A stretch of 62,164 nt of DNA from Chitinophagaceae bacterium (GCA_025363355.1 JANYEB010000179.1:1-62164); one strand, 5' to 3'; counted from the first letter of the stretch, positions 52,275 through 62,142 are shown. The notes: generated by a model not told the origin, from the sequence alone. Numbers and translations: made by a program.

Positions 52275-52959
52275 TCTTCAATTCTGTTCTTCTATTTTTT
52301 TGTTTGCTAGCTTCTGTGCTATTGTCTGCAATTGGTTGCAACGAACCAAAACCTTGTGTTTTCATTCTGCTAGCAACAATGCCTTTTTGTATCAAATAAT
52401 TCTTAACAGCATCGGCTCTTTGTTGCGATAATTTTTTATTGTCATCATCGCTGCCAACATTATCTGTATGCCCAGCAATTTCAATAGTTACAGCGGTTTT
52501 GCGTTGCATATATTCTACCAATTGGTCAAGCTCTTTATACGATTCTTTTTTAACAGTTGCTTTTGCTACATCAAACTCTAAATGATGAAATGTATAAGAC
52601 CTTGCAGGTTCATACATCATATCAAGCGAAAATGGTTCTTTGTAAAATTCATTTGGCCCTAAAGGGTCAATTTCTATTTTACCATAAGTTGTGGTGTCGC
52701 CTATTGTTTTCAATTGAATAATATAAAGATAACCAGGGTCAACAGTTGCAGAGCCATTGCCTTGTTGGTTAGTAATAATTCTATAACTCTTTTTTTTGTT
52801 TGATGAAGAAATGATAATTTCTTCTTTATCTAATGGCAGTTGTTTGCTATTGGTTAAATGCACTTGCAAAATTGCTTTTTTTGTAGTGTCTGTTTTTGAT
52901 TGAGAGAATGAAACAAAAGCAACACACAAAGCAATAAAAGCTAAGGAAATTTTTCTCAT
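52267..52959 (-). CDS. OmpA family protein
   Basis: A 230-residue exported protein: signal peptide to about residue 19, a beta-rich N-terminal region (about 30-115) and an OmpA-like peptidoglycan-binding domain (about 120-230) with IEIAGHTDNVGSDDDNKKLSQQRADAVKNYL and KNRRTELKIM. It likely sits in the outer membrane or periplasm, holding it to murein. Confidence 0.9.
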   Translation of the reverse strand: MRKISLAFIALCVAFVSFSQSKTDTTKKAILQVHLTNSKQLPLDKEEIIISSSNKKKSYRIITNQQGNGSATVDPGYLYIIQLKTIGDTTTYGKIEIDPLGPNEFYKEPFSLDMMYEPARSYTFHHLEFDVAKATVKKESYKELDQLVEYMQRKTAVTIEIAGHTDNVGSDDDNKKLSQQRADAVKNYLIQKGIVASRMKTQGFGSLQPIADNSTEASKQKNRRTELKIM

Positions 52960-53064
52960 ACATTTATTTTAAAGGCACAATGTAAAATTTCTTTTGTTTG
53001 AAGAAAGAATATTGGATACAATATTTTGTTAATATTTTTGAAGGGCCAGTTAAACATCAATACT

Positions 53065-53679
53065 ATGCCAACAAATCCAGCTATTGATCAATATATAAAC
53101 AAAGTAAAACCCTTTGCACAACCCATTTTAACACACTTAAGAAAACTAGTGCATCAGGCTTGTCCAACTGCTGAAGAAACCATTAAATGGGGAATGCCAA
53201 GCTTTGAATATAAAGGCTTGATGTGTGGCTTTGCAGCCTTTAAACAACATTGCACTTTTGGCTTTTGGAAAGCATCATTAATGAGCGACCCAATGCTGAT
53301 GCAAAATGCTAAAACCGAAGACTCAATGGGGCATTTAGGCCGCATTACTTCTATAAAAGATTTACCATCAGACAAAAAAATACTGGATTATATAAAAGAA
53401 GCAATGAAGCTGAATGATGATGGTATTAAGGTTGTGAAAGCAAAACCTATTACTCAAAAAGAATTGATTATTCCTGCTGAAATTATTGCAGTAATTAAGA
53501 AAAACAAGAGAGCCTTTGCAACATTTGAAAACTTTAGCACAAGCAATAAACGTGAATATATCGATTGGATTAATGAAGCCAAAACAGAGGCTACAAAAGA
53601 AAAAAGATTAATGCAAGCAATTGAATGGATGCAAGAAGGGAAACCACGCAACTGGAAATATATGAAAGAGTATAAATAA
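53065..53679 (+). CDS. YdeI/DUF1801 family protein
   Basis: The ATG at 53065 (MPTNPAIDQ) is chosen, 39 nt into the frame. About 204 aa: an N-terminal DUF1801-like domain (ETIKWGMPSFEYKGLMCGFAAFKQH, about 36-60) and a C-terminal YdeI/OmpD-associated region (FSTSNKREYIDWINEAKTEATKEKR). Function unknown, cytoplasmic. Confidence 0.85.
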   Translation: MPTNPAIDQYINKVKPFAQPILTHLRKLVHQACPTAEETIKWGMPSFEYKGLMCGFAAFKQHCTFGFWKASLMSDPMLMQNAKTEDSMGHLGRITSIKDLPSDKKILDYIKEAMKLNDDGIKVVKAKPITQKELIIPAEIIAVIKKNKRAFATFENFSTSNKREYIDWINEAKTEATKEKRLMQAIEWMQEGKPRNWKYMKEYK

Positions 53680-53687
53680 GTTTTTTA

Positions 53688-55256
53688 TTATTGTTTATAT
53701 ATTGCTACAATCATTGCTACAGCAGATTTATCACCAACTTTTGTAGAAAATCCAAAACTCCCACTGCCAGCACTAAAAATAATTCCTTCAACACTATTTC
53801 TTTTAATAGCAGCATTAACGGCATTTGCAAAACCTCTCGATTTATTTTGATTTACTGCATCATTTAATTGAAACACATCAATGGGTTGGCTGCTTGTAAC
53901 AATAGCTATATAATCTTTTTTGCCAACCTCGTCTGCCTGTAAACCTTTTCCTTTAGGAAACAATCTGTAACCAGTGATTCCACAATAGGGTGAGAACATT
54001 GTTTTTTGTGGATTTGCTTTGCTTGGATAAGGAAATAACACATAACTACTACCATCAGTTTCTTGTCCAAGTACATAAATATAACAAGGATTATTATTCT
54101 TTACCTCTACTTTAAACTTGCTCATTTTAGCAATAGGACTAATAGTTTCAAAAATATTATCACTGGAAATTTTTAAAGGAATGTATTGTTTTTGCTCGTT
54201 TATCAATCCTATTTCGCAAGAAAGATTTTGTGCAACAGCTGAGCCATTTTTAGGTAAAGGATTCAAGCCATAAGCTTCTCTCACAAATTCTTTAAAGTCT
54301 TTGTATAAAACCCATCCAATACCATTATTGCCCCAATCGTTCCCCCAGCTATTCATTATCTGAAAAGCACCACCTTCTTTGCTATCATCATAACCAATCA
54401 CACACAATGCGTGTCCGCCAAAACCAGCTTTGCTATAATCTTCATCTGTCGGATGCCAAATTTCTCTGCCCATCATATCTTGCATAAAAGTACCTCCAAC
54501 CATCATTCCTATTACCACAGGAACATCTTTTGCCAAGTGTTCTTTAATGGCGTGAATATCAATTTTGCTGGTACTTTCATCGCCACTTAGTCTTGTAAAA
54601 CCCAGCATTTTGTGTTCTTGAGCAGCACTTACTAAACTCCCATCTGGTTGGCGACTACAATCTCTATCGTCATAAGGAAACTCGTTAAACTTAACAGCAC
54701 CAACAGTTGTAAGGTTCTCCATTGCACGAATAATATAACTGCCTTGGCAACCATCAAGTCCAATTTGATTATACATAAACGATGGGCTGAATGCTGTGCT
54801 ATTAGGATTTTGTCCTGTTGAAGAAGCTTCTAAAATGCTTCTTGCAGCATAGGCACTACTCCAGGCAACACAACTTCCTTGTTGACCTTGATTTTTTCTA
54901 TCAGGAGCAAACTTTAATAAAGAAATTTGTTCAGGTAAATCATTTTTACTTTCATCTAAGCCTTCATACACTTCGGCTCTTTTGTATTGTTGAGGATCTA
55001 AAACACCACCTGTTGTTAATTGAGCGTTTTGATGATTGCCACCACTAAATCCCCCTTTAAAATACATCAAACCACCAATTACAATTACCACTAAAAGTAG
55101 AATTGGTTTTCTAATAAGCAATCCAAGAATCATTGGCAAAAACTGAATGAATCCACGACCTCCACCATTGCCAGAATTACTTCCACCACCACTTCCTGAG
55201 TTTTCGTTTTCATTACTGTAATTATCATTGGAATCATCAACCATTCTTATTGGCAT
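53688..55256 (-). CDS. Membrane-anchored C1 (papain-like) cysteine peptidase
   Basis: A 522-residue protein with a Gly/Ser/Asn-rich N-terminus, one TM helix (about 51-66) and a C1-type domain. The Cys is in GQQGSCVAWSSAYA, the His in GGHALCVIGYDD and the Asn in IMNSWGNDWG. The C-terminal about 170 residues (LKISSDNIFETISPIAKMSKFKVEV...) resemble a DUF4384-like beta domain. It is inferred to face the periplasm. Confidence 0.85.
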   Translation of the reverse strand: MPIRMVDDSNDNYSNENENSGSGGGSNSGNGGGRGFIQFLPMILGLLIRKPILLLVVIVIGGLMYFKGGFSGGNHQNAQLTTGGVLDPQQYKRAEVYEGLDESKNDLPEQISLLKFAPDRKNQGQQGSCVAWSSAYAARSILEASSTGQNPNSTAFSPSFMYNQIGLDGCQGSYIIRAMENLTTVGAVKFNEFPYDDRDCSRQPDGSLVSAAQEHKMLGFTRLSGDESTSKIDIHAIKEHLAKDVPVVIGMMVGGTFMQDMMGREIWHPTDEDYSKAGFGGHALCVIGYDDSKEGGAFQIMNSWGNDWGNNGIGWVLYKDFKEFVREAYGLNPLPKNGSAVAQNLSCEIGLINEQKQYIPLKISSDNIFETISPIAKMSKFKVEVKNNNPCYIYVLGQETDGSSYVLFPYPSKANPQKTMFSPYCGITGYRLFPKGKGLQADEVGKKDYIAIVTSSQPIDVFQLNDAVNQNKSRGFANAVNAAIKRNSVEGIIFSAGSGSFGFSTKVGDKSAVAMIVAIYKQ

Positions 55257-55337
55257 AGCAAATATTTTTTTACAAAAAAGTAAATTTATTAAGGAAAGAA
55301 ACAGATATCGTTTTTGTGAATATCCATTATGCTACAA

Positions 55338-56306
55338 TTAGTCTAAACTTTGGTTAGCAGCTGCAGCAAGTTTTAAAATTCTATCAAACTGTGCAGGAGT
55401 AATATCTTGATAAAAATAATAAATAGGATCAACAGGAATCCCATTTCTATGAACTTCGTAATGGCAATGTGGCCCACTACTTAAACCAGTGCTTCCAACA
55501 TAACCAATCACTTCGCCACGTTTTACATTTTCTCCAGTACGAGCTTTAATTCTGCTCATATGTCCATAAACTGTTTCAAAACCATAACCATGTTTTATAA
55601 TAACGTGGTTGCCAAAACCACCATTAAATTCAGCCTTATCAACTTTTCCATCAGCAGTTGCATAAATAGGCACACCAGAAGGAGCAGTAAAATCTAAACC
55701 ATTATGTGGACGACTGATTTTTAAAATTGGATGCACACGAATACCAAAACCACTAGCAATACGTGTTAAATCTTTATTGCTAACAGGCTGAATGGCAGGA
55801 ATAGCAAGTAAAAGCTTCTCTTTATTCTTCACCATATTTTCTATTTCGCCATAGCTTTTAGATTGATAAGCTAATCTTAACGAAAGATTATTTAGCTGGC
55901 TGGTCATAGATTTAACTAAGTCGGTTTCCCCCAAACTTAAAATAAGTGATACTTCTTTTTTTATTGCTAAATCTTGCACCCTAGCACTATCATGAACAGG
56001 CAATGCTTCAAAAACAGATCGATAAACATTGTTATCTCTGGTTTCTAATTCTTGCATTTTAAGTTCTAACTGTTTGGTTCTTTCAGTTAAAACAGTATAG
56101 TTATCTCTCAGGTCTTCGTTTTGTTTTCTTAAAAGCTTTGTATCAGGATTTTCGATATATCTAAAAACAATCAACACAATAATAACACCTGTAACTATTG
56201 ATGCAGCAAGGAATCCAAAGGTTTGTGCCAAACGAACACGCAAAGGCACTTCGTGTTTCTCGAATTTGAGTGTATGGGTGTTATAGTAGTATTTTACTTT
56301 CTTCAT
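55338..56306 (-). CDS. M23 family murein endopeptidase, membrane-anchored
   Basis: A 322-residue protein: a TM helix at about 30-50, a coiled-coil (about 55-105) and a LytM/M23 domain whose Zn ligands are in HNGLDF (about 210-215) and HCHYEV (about 283-288). It has the standard MepM-like architecture for cell-wall crosslink cleavage, with an intact metal site, and is probably periplasmic. Confidence 0.92.
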   Translation of the reverse strand: MKKVKYYYNTHTLKFEKHEVPLRVRLAQTFGFLAASIVTGVIIVLIVFRYIENPDTKLLRKQNEDLRDNYTVLTERTKQLELKMQELETRDNNVYRSVFEALPVHDSARVQDLAIKKEVSLILSLGETDLVKSMTSQLNNLSLRLAYQSKSYGEIENMVKNKEKLLLAIPAIQPVSNKDLTRIASGFGIRVHPILKISRPHNGLDFTAPSGVPIYATADGKVDKAEFNGGFGNHVIIKHGYGFETVYGHMSRIKARTGENVKRGEVIGYVGSTGLSSGPHCHYEVHRNGIPVDPIYYFYQDITPAQFDRILKLAAAANQSLD

Positions 56307-56424
56307 TAATTATGAAAAGTATTGCAAGATAAATTTAATTGTGTTATGCGTTTTAAAAATGTTGAAGATATTGCTGAATAATATTGGCAAATCATACTCA
56401 CAATCTGCTATTTTTACCACATTA

Positions 56425-56432
56425 TACTTTTA
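56425..56432 (+). promoter_or_regulatory. -7-like element TACTTTTA, 4 nt before the start
   Basis: One mismatch from TAnnTTTG, exactly 4 nt before the ATG at 56437. Confidence 0.35.
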
Positions 56433-56436
56433 TTGA

Positions 56437-57819
56437 ATGAGGTTATTATTGCTTGCTTTTCTTGGATTATTATTTACAAATATTGCTGCACAAAATGTGG
56501 TAAGTAGCATTAAAGACTCAACAGTTATCATTTCTAACATTATTGTTTCGGGTAACAAACACACCAAAACCAATATTATTTTAAGAGAGATATTTTTTAA
56601 AGAAGGTGATACTATTGCTACAACTCAACTAGAGCAGAAAATTCAAGAAAGCAAATCGTTTATTTTTAATACTACCTTATTTGTTACAGTAGAAATTGAA
56701 ACATCAAAATTGCAAGACAACAGAATTGTAGTTATTATTATGGTAAAAGAAAGATGGTACATATTTCCTTTACCATATTTTAAACTTGTTGATAGAAATT
56801 TTAATGAATGGTGGGTGAATCAGAAACACAGTTTTGAAAGAGTGAATTATGGTATGAAATTTTATCATAATAATTTATCAGGCAGAAACGATAAATTGAA
56901 CATTTGGCTAATTACAGGATACAATAGACAAGTTACGCTGCGATATGAATTGCCTTTTGCCAATAAAAAGCTTACTAATGGTTTTAATGTTGGATTCACA
57001 AGTTCGAAACAAAAGGAAATTAACTATGCCACAAGTTTAGATAACAAGCAATTGTTTTTTAAATTGAGTGATGGATTTGCTAGAAACTTTAATCGATTTG
57101 ATTTTACTTTCACCAATAGACCTAACCAAAAAATTAGACATAGTTTTAGAGTTGCTTATACAAGTGAAAGTGTTAATGATTCAGTTGTAATAAAAGCTCC
57201 CAATTATTATGGCAACGGCTTGAATAGTTTGAATTACATAGACTTTTCTTATACTTTTCAATATTTGAATACCAACTACAACGCTTATCCCACGAAAGGA
57301 TTTAGTGGTGCTTTAAATATTTATCAAAGAGGGGTAGATAAAACATCCAACTTAACACAAATAACAGCTTCAACTGTTATTGCCACACCTTTATTTAAAA
57401 AATGGTTTTTAAGAATTAGAAATGGTGCTACAATAAAATTCCCCTATAATGATAACTTTATTAGCCAGCCTTTATTTGGTTATGGCGACTTTCAATTACG
57501 TGGTCAAGAATATTATGTAGTTGATGGAATGGTTGGATTAATGAGTAAGATTAGCGTTGGTTTTGAGCTATTAAATTTTAATTTAAAAACACCAGCAAAA
57601 GGAAATACTTACAATAAAATTCCTGTTAAAGTATATGGTAAGTTTTACAGTGATTTTGGTTACAGTTATAATCCATACATAAATAATAATTTACTCAACA
57701 ACAAACTAATGTACACCTATGGTTTAGGCTTTGACATTGTAACTATTTATGATGTTGTTATTAAGCTAGAATATAGTTTTAACCAGCTTGGAGGCAAAGG
57801 ATTTTTCTTTGGTAATTAA
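56437..57819 (+). CDS. BamA/TamA-like outer-membrane protein with one POTRA domain
   Basis: A 460-residue Omp85-type protein: signal peptide to about residue 18, one POTRA-like domain (IIVSGNKHTKTNIILREIFFKEGD, about 34-57, to about 105) and a C-terminal barrel with an intact GFSGALNIYQRG strand and LGFDIVTIYDVVIKLEYSF terminus. BamA has five POTRAs, so this is a shorter paralogue, perhaps for lipid or surface-protein delivery. Confidence 0.82.
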   Translation: MRLLLLAFLGLLFTNIAAQNVVSSIKDSTVIISNIIVSGNKHTKTNIILREIFFKEGDTIATTQLEQKIQESKSFIFNTTLFVTVEIETSKLQDNRIVVIIMVKERWYIFPLPYFKLVDRNFNEWWVNQKHSFERVNYGMKFYHNNLSGRNDKLNIWLITGYNRQVTLRYELPFANKKLTNGFNVGFTSSKQKEINYATSLDNKQLFFKLSDGFARNFNRFDFTFTNRPNQKIRHSFRVAYTSESVNDSVVIKAPNYYGNGLNSLNYIDFSYTFQYLNTNYNAYPTKGFSGALNIYQRGVDKTSNLTQITASTVIATPLFKKWFLRIRNGATIKFPYNDNFISQPLFGYGDFQLRGQEYYVVDGMVGLMSKISVGFELLNFNLKTPAKGNTYNKIPVKVYGKFYSDFGYSYNPYINNNLLNNKLMYTYGLGFDIVTIYDVVIKLEYSFNQLGGKGFFFGN

Positions 57820-58958
57820 TCTTTTTTAAAAGTAATATCTGCAACAACAGGATAATGATCTGATAATTCTAACTTAGGAGAATAATATTTAGTAGCTTCT
57901 AATTCTTTGCTCATTAACACAACATCAATTCTTAAAAAGGGAAACAAATTACTGTAAGTTCCTCCCCAGCCAAATCCTTTTTGCACAAAAGCGTCATTCA
58001 GGTTTTTACTAAGTTTACTGTAAACATAAGAAGATGGAACAGAGTTTAAATCTGCACAAAAAACGAATGGAATTTTTGTGTTATCAAAAGCTGTTTTAAT
58101 AGCTTTTGTTTGATTGATATGGGCAGTATCAAAGTATTTTAATTTGTCAAATTTTGTGCTATGAAAAACCAACATTGTATCATCAATAATATACTTAAAA
58201 TCAAACTGCTTACTATCTCTTATTGATAAATACATTGACCGTAAATGAGTATTGAATATTCTTATTTTTTGATTACTAACTACCATATCTGCATAACCTA
58301 GGCTTTCATTAAAATGCTTCTTTCCTATGTATTGAATACTTCCTGAATTTACGATTGGGGATCTAGAGAAAATGCAAGTACCATACCTTGAGTGTCCATA
58401 TTTGTCAGTAGTATCAATATCTACAGAGAAGTAAGTATATGGATAGTGAAGTGAATCTTTAATGAAGTCAATTGGATGTAGAAAAATGCTAGAATCAAGT
58501 TGTTCAAAATCTTGAATGCAAACAAAATCTGCGTTTGTAGATTTTATAAACATCATCATTTTTCTATAAGCACAGCCTATTGTATCTTGATTTTTTTCGT
58601 GGTTAACAAAATTTTTCACATTCCACGATAATACTCGAAAAGAATTAGCTTTTTTCTCTGTTAAATTGTTATTTGAAAAACTTAACCCAATTGTTGAATG
58701 AATATTTTTATATCCAGGTAAAATTAAAAGAAAAACAAGCCAACTTTTCTTTCTTTTAAAAAAGAGAGATGCCAAAAACCAAAATAACATTCCCAACAAT
58801 AACAATGGAAAACCTAACGCTAATAATGTCAATGGAAAAAAATACTGAGGATTAATGAAAGGAATTAGGCAAGAAATTAAATATAAAAACAGATTTATAA
58901 AAAAGCACATCAACACAAGCTTTTTCAGCAATGTTTTAATCCTTTCTTTTTGTACCAT
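57816..58958 (-). CDS. Endonuclease/exonuclease/phosphatase (EEP) family protein, membrane-anchored
   Basis: A 380-residue protein with about three N-terminal TM helices (about 10-85) and an EEP-fold domain: VLSWNVKNFVNHEKNQ, IRIFNTHLRS, FVFCADLNSVP and LSDHYPVVADI, with the metal and catalytic residues in order. Substrate unknown; nuclease and phosphatase are both possible. Its ATG overlaps the stop of the upstream rhomboid (TAATG). Confidence 0.88.
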   Translation of the reverse strand: MVQKERIKTLLKKLVLMCFFINLFLYLISCLIPFINPQYFFPLTLLALGFPLLLLGMLFWFLASLFFKRKKSWLVFLLILPGYKNIHSTIGLSFSNNNLTEKKANSFRVLSWNVKNFVNHEKNQDTIGCAYRKMMMFIKSTNADFVCIQDFEQLDSSIFLHPIDFIKDSLHYPYTYFSVDIDTTDKYGHSRYGTCIFSRSPIVNSGSIQYIGKKHFNESLGYADMVVSNQKIRIFNTHLRSMYLSIRDSKQFDFKYIIDDTMLVFHSTKFDKLKYFDTAHINQTKAIKTAFDNTKIPFVFCADLNSVPSSYVYSKLSKNLNDAFVQKGFGWGGTYSNLFPFLRIDVVLMSKELEATKYYSPKLELSDHYPVVADITFKKD

Positions 58959-59887
58959 TAGTTGGATTCTTTGCTTGCACGCTCTAAAAATTCTTTCTCT
59001 TCTTTTGATAATCTATCGTAGCCTTTTTTGTTAATTTTATCAAGAATTTCATCTACTTTTTTTTCTGTAACATTGGGTGTTTTGTTAAAAACAGGAGCAT
59101 TGGTTTTATAAAAAACCCTATCAACTTGTTTTATTCTTTGTTGTTTTTTCTCGGGATTATAAAGGTCATCAATCCAATAAACCAATCCATACATCCAACT
59201 GCCTATATCTTTTCCTTTTCTTAATTGAAAAACATAAAAATATCCAACAATTGCAGCAACTAAATGTGATGCTACCACAGCTAAATTAGTTGTTGCAACA
59301 AAAGAAATATCTATAGCAAGAAATATTAAACCTAATATCCAAAGCGAAAATCCAGAACCAATATGCTGATAAATTCTGTAGTTTGGTGAAAGCATTGTTG
59401 TTGCTACAGCTACTGCCACCACTGCAGCACTTGAGCCTTCAAACAAATAAGAACTATTAATGGTATAATGAAGTGATGGAACTAATGAAGCAGTTAAAAC
59501 AAACAAAATGCCACCAAAAAATCCACCATATAAATAAATTGGAATCAGCTTTTTATTGCCAACCAAATCTTGCAATACATAGCCAAAAGCCCATAGCCAA
59601 AGCATATTGCTGATAAAACCAATAATGCTGTAATTAGAAAACATATAGGTAAACAATGTCCAAGGCTTACTTGCAAGTTGATTGATTTGTGGCGACAATG
59701 TAAACCAATGCAAAACATTTTTCTGAAAAAGAGGTTCTGCTGCTTCGCCTAAACCATCAAGCAGATTAACAATTTTTAAAAAATTTAATGTAACAAACAA
59801 AAAAGCATTGGCTGCAAATAATGTTACTAAGGCATTGCTTGTATGACCTAGGGTTGGTTTCTTTTCAAAATAATCTCTCTGTCCCAT
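58958..59887 (-). CDS. Rhomboid family intramembrane protease, copy 2
   Basis: A 309-residue, about six-TM rhomboid-type protein. The GxSx region reads FEGSSAAVV (Ser) and the partner His is in ASHLVAAIVG, so the dyad is present although motifs diverge from GASG. A C-terminal cytoplasmic tail (about 230-309) ends in KEEKEFLERASKESN. It lies between its paralogue and the EEP gene in one minus-strand operon. Confidence 0.85.
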   Translation of the reverse strand: MGQRDYFEKKPTLGHTSNALVTLFAANAFLFVTLNFLKIVNLLDGLGEAAEPLFQKNVLHWFTLSPQINQLASKPWTLFTYMFSNYSIIGFISNMLWLWAFGYVLQDLVGNKKLIPIYLYGGFFGGILFVLTASLVPSLHYTINSSYLFEGSSAAVVAVAVATTMLSPNYRIYQHIGSGFSLWILGLIFLAIDISFVATTNLAVVASHLVAAIVGYFYVFQLRKGKDIGSWMYGLVYWIDDLYNPEKKQQRIKQVDRVFYKTNAPVFNKTPNVTEKKVDEILDKINKKGYDRLSKEEKEFLERASKESN

Positions 59888-59897
59888 AAATATAAAA

Positions 59898-60602
59898 TTA
59901 GTAGAACCTTTTTTTATTTGTTTTGTTCCAAAAATAAACTAATGCAAAACCTACGACAGCACCACCAAGGTGTGCAATATGTGCAACATTATCTCCTGCT
60001 GAGTTAGCGATTGTCAAATATAATTCTAATGCTGCGTAACCCAAAACCATCCATTTAGCTTTTACAGGTATAATACCATAAATGTATAATTCTGAGTTTG
60101 GAAATAAATAACCAAAAGCTGCAAGACAACCAAAAACTGCACCACTTGCACCTAATGTAGATTCATTAAGTTTAAACTGTGGGCTATCAATTAATTTAAA
60201 TTGCTCTTCACTTGGTAATTGTTTAAATAATTCAGCAATTGGCTGAAAATGATAATACATAAAAATTAAATGTGCTAATGCAGCCCCAAGTCCACAGGCA
60301 AAGTAAAAAATAGTAAATCGTTTAGCACCCCAAAGGTTTTCAAGTACAGAGCCAAACATCCACAAAGCGAACATGTTAAAAAAAATATGCCCAATATCTC
60401 CATGCATAAACATATGTGTAACAATTTGCCAAGGTTTAAACCAAGGACTTTGCCAAGTATGCAAAGCGAACCATTTTTCTAAATGCAAATCAAATTGTGT
60501 ATCAATGGTTGATTGTGCTATAAAAAAAAGGATATTAATAATCAAAAGATTTTTAATTACTGGTGGTAAAACTTGAAATCTCGATGGTCTAAACTGTGTC
60601 AT
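59898..60602 (-). CDS. Rhomboid family intramembrane protease, copy 1
   Basis: A 234-residue rhomboid with the standard motifs: HGDIGHIFFNMFALWMFG (about 67-84), nucleophile STLGASGAVFG (about 148-158) and partner His in HIAHLGGAVVG (about 208-218). It has six TM helices and cleaves TM substrates. It is 10 nt upstream of the second rhomboid, so the pair is probably a duplication. Confidence 0.92.
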   Translation of the reverse strand: MTQFRPSRFQVLPPVIKNLLIINILFFIAQSTIDTQFDLHLEKWFALHTWQSPWFKPWQIVTHMFMHGDIGHIFFNMFALWMFGSVLENLWGAKRFTIFYFACGLGAALAHLIFMYYHFQPIAELFKQLPSEEQFKLIDSPQFKLNESTLGASGAVFGCLAAFGYLFPNSELYIYGIIPVKAKWMVLGYAALELYLTIANSAGDNVAHIAHLGGAVVGFALVYFWNKTNKKRFY

Positions 60603-60609
60603 ACTGGTA

Positions 60610-60665
60610 AATAGTGAATGGTAAGTAGCAAGTGGTTAGTAATTTAAAATTGTTTAACTACTTGC
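60610..60665 (+). repeat. Degenerate heptamer arm at the rlmD stop
   Basis: Five diverged heptamers (AATAGTG, AATGGTA, AGTAGCA, AGTGGTT, AGTAATT, 60610-60644) precede TAACTACTTGC (60655-60665), which pairs with GCAAGTGGTTA (60628-60638) with one G:T-type mismatch and includes the rlmD stop. It has the same style as the arms at 2.8-3.2 kb. Confidence 0.5.
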
Positions 60666-62138
60666 CGTTTCTTCAATAACCCTAAGTTTTAATTGCACCA
60701 CATTTTCTATATGATGTGTGTGTGGAAACATATCAACAGGCTGCACTTTTGTTACAATATATTTTTCATCAAGCAATGCTAAATCTCTTGCTTGCGTTGC
60801 AGGATTACAACTTACATAAACAATAACAGGTGCTGCCATATCTAACAATTTTCTCACAAGTTTTTCGTGCATTCCAGCCCTTGGTGGATCTGTAATAATT
60901 ACATCAGGTTTGCCGTGTTGTGCAAAAAAATTATCAGTGCAAATATGAATCACATCTCCCACAAAAAATTCGGCATTTGATAACTGGTTAATGGTAGCAT
61001 TTTCTTTGGCATCATCAACGGCTTCTTTTATCAATTCAACACCAATTATTTTCTTGGCTTTATCGCTTACAAAAATACCAATACTTCCTGTTCCTCCATA
61101 TAAATCATATACAATTTGATTGCCATTAAGCTCTGCGAATTCTCTTGTGATGGTGTATAATTTTTCAGCCTGTTTTGTATTAGTTTGAAAGAAAGATTTA
61201 GGACTGATTTTGAATTGATAGTTTTCTAATTTTTCAATAATATATCCCTTGCCTTTAAAAACAATTGGTTCCAAGTCAAAAATACTATCGTTGAATTTTG
61301 TATTGATGGTAAAAAGCAAAGTGGTAATCTCTGAAAATTGTTGCACCATAAAATTCATTACAGCATCAATAGTTTCTTTATCGTTATAACCAACAATCAG
61401 ATTCACCATTAATTCTCCTGTTGTAGCATAGCGAACCATCATATTTCTTAAAAAACCAACGTGGTTTCTGATATCATAAAACGTGATGCCTTTTTCTTTT
61501 GCAAAAGCGGCAACAGCATTTCTTATTTTATTAGTAGGTTCTTTTTGTAGATGACAAGTATCAATTTCAACAACTTTATCAAAAAAACCACGAGCGTGAA
61601 AACCAGCAGCTCCAATAGCCTCACCTAAATCCTCTCCAAAAGAGAGGACTTGAGAACCCTCAGCTTCAAGTTGTTTGTGTTTTTTTAAATCTACAAGCTG
61701 CTCGTTTGTTAAATATTTTTTTGTAGAGAAAGTATATTCTAATTTGTTACGATAATATTCTGTTTCATCTGCCCCGACAATTGGGTCAATTTCTGGCAAT
61801 TCAACTTTTGCAATACGTTGTAAATTATCAACCACTTGTTGATGCTTGTATTGAAGCTGTTTAGCATAAGGCAGCATTTGCCAAATACATCCTCCACAAG
61901 TTCCAAAGTGTTGACAAAACGGTGTTACCCTATCTTTAGAATATTCTTTAAATGCAATAGGAAATCCCTCTGCCCAATCCTTTTTGTTCTTCATTAACTT
62001 AACATCAACAATATCTCCTGGAACAGCTTTTTCTATAAAAATTACTTTGCCTTCTATTTTAGCTAAACTTTTGCCTTCAGCAGCATAATCTGTTACTAGA
62101 ATATCTGTTAATATAACTGGTTGTTTCTTTTTTTTCAC
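60654..62138 (-). CDS. rlmD: 23S rRNA (uracil-C5)-methyltransferase RlmD-like
   Basis: A 494-residue TrmA-type methyltransferase for 23S rRNA m5U. An N-terminal TRAM domain (to about residue 60), a [4Fe-4S]-ligand CGGC region (FGTCGGCIWQ, about 78-87), the SAM motif YDLYGGTGSIGIF, and the catalytic VSCNPATQARD are present. The start is GTG at 62138. About residues 160-176, the sequence GSQVLSFGEDLGEAIG is encoded by an in-frame REP-like palindrome. A TACATTTG -7 element lies 4 nt upstream of GTG. Confidence 0.9.
   Translation of the reverse strand: MKKKKQPVILTDILVTDYAAEGKSLAKIEGKVIFIEKAVPGDIVDVKLMKNKKDWAEGFPIAFKEYSKDRVTPFCQHFGTCGGCIWQMLPYAKQLQYKHQQVVDNLQRIAKVELPEIDPIVGADETEYYRNKLEYTFSTKKYLTNEQLVDLKKHKQLEAEGSQVLSFGEDLGEAIGAAGFHARGFFDKVVEIDTCHLQKEPTNKIRNAVAAFAKEKGITFYDIRNHVGFLRNMMVRYATTGELMVNLIVGYNDKETIDAVMNFMVQQFSEITTLLFTINTKFNDSIFDLEPIVFKGKGYIIEKLENYQFKISPKSFFQTNTKQAEKLYTITREFAELNGNQIVYDLYGGTGSIGIFVSDKAKKIIGVELIKEAVDDAKENATINQLSNAEFFVGDVIHICTDNFFAQHGKPDVIITDPPRAGMHEKLVRKLLDMAAPVIVYVSCNPATQARDLALLDEKYIVTKVQPVDMFPHTHHIENVVQLKLRVIEETASS
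61630..61648. repeat. REP-like palindrome inside rlmD
   Basis: TCCTCTC-CAAAA-GAGAGGA, in frame, encoding LSFGEDLGE; same class as the polA copies. Confidence 0.75.
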
Positions 62139-62142
62139 GATG

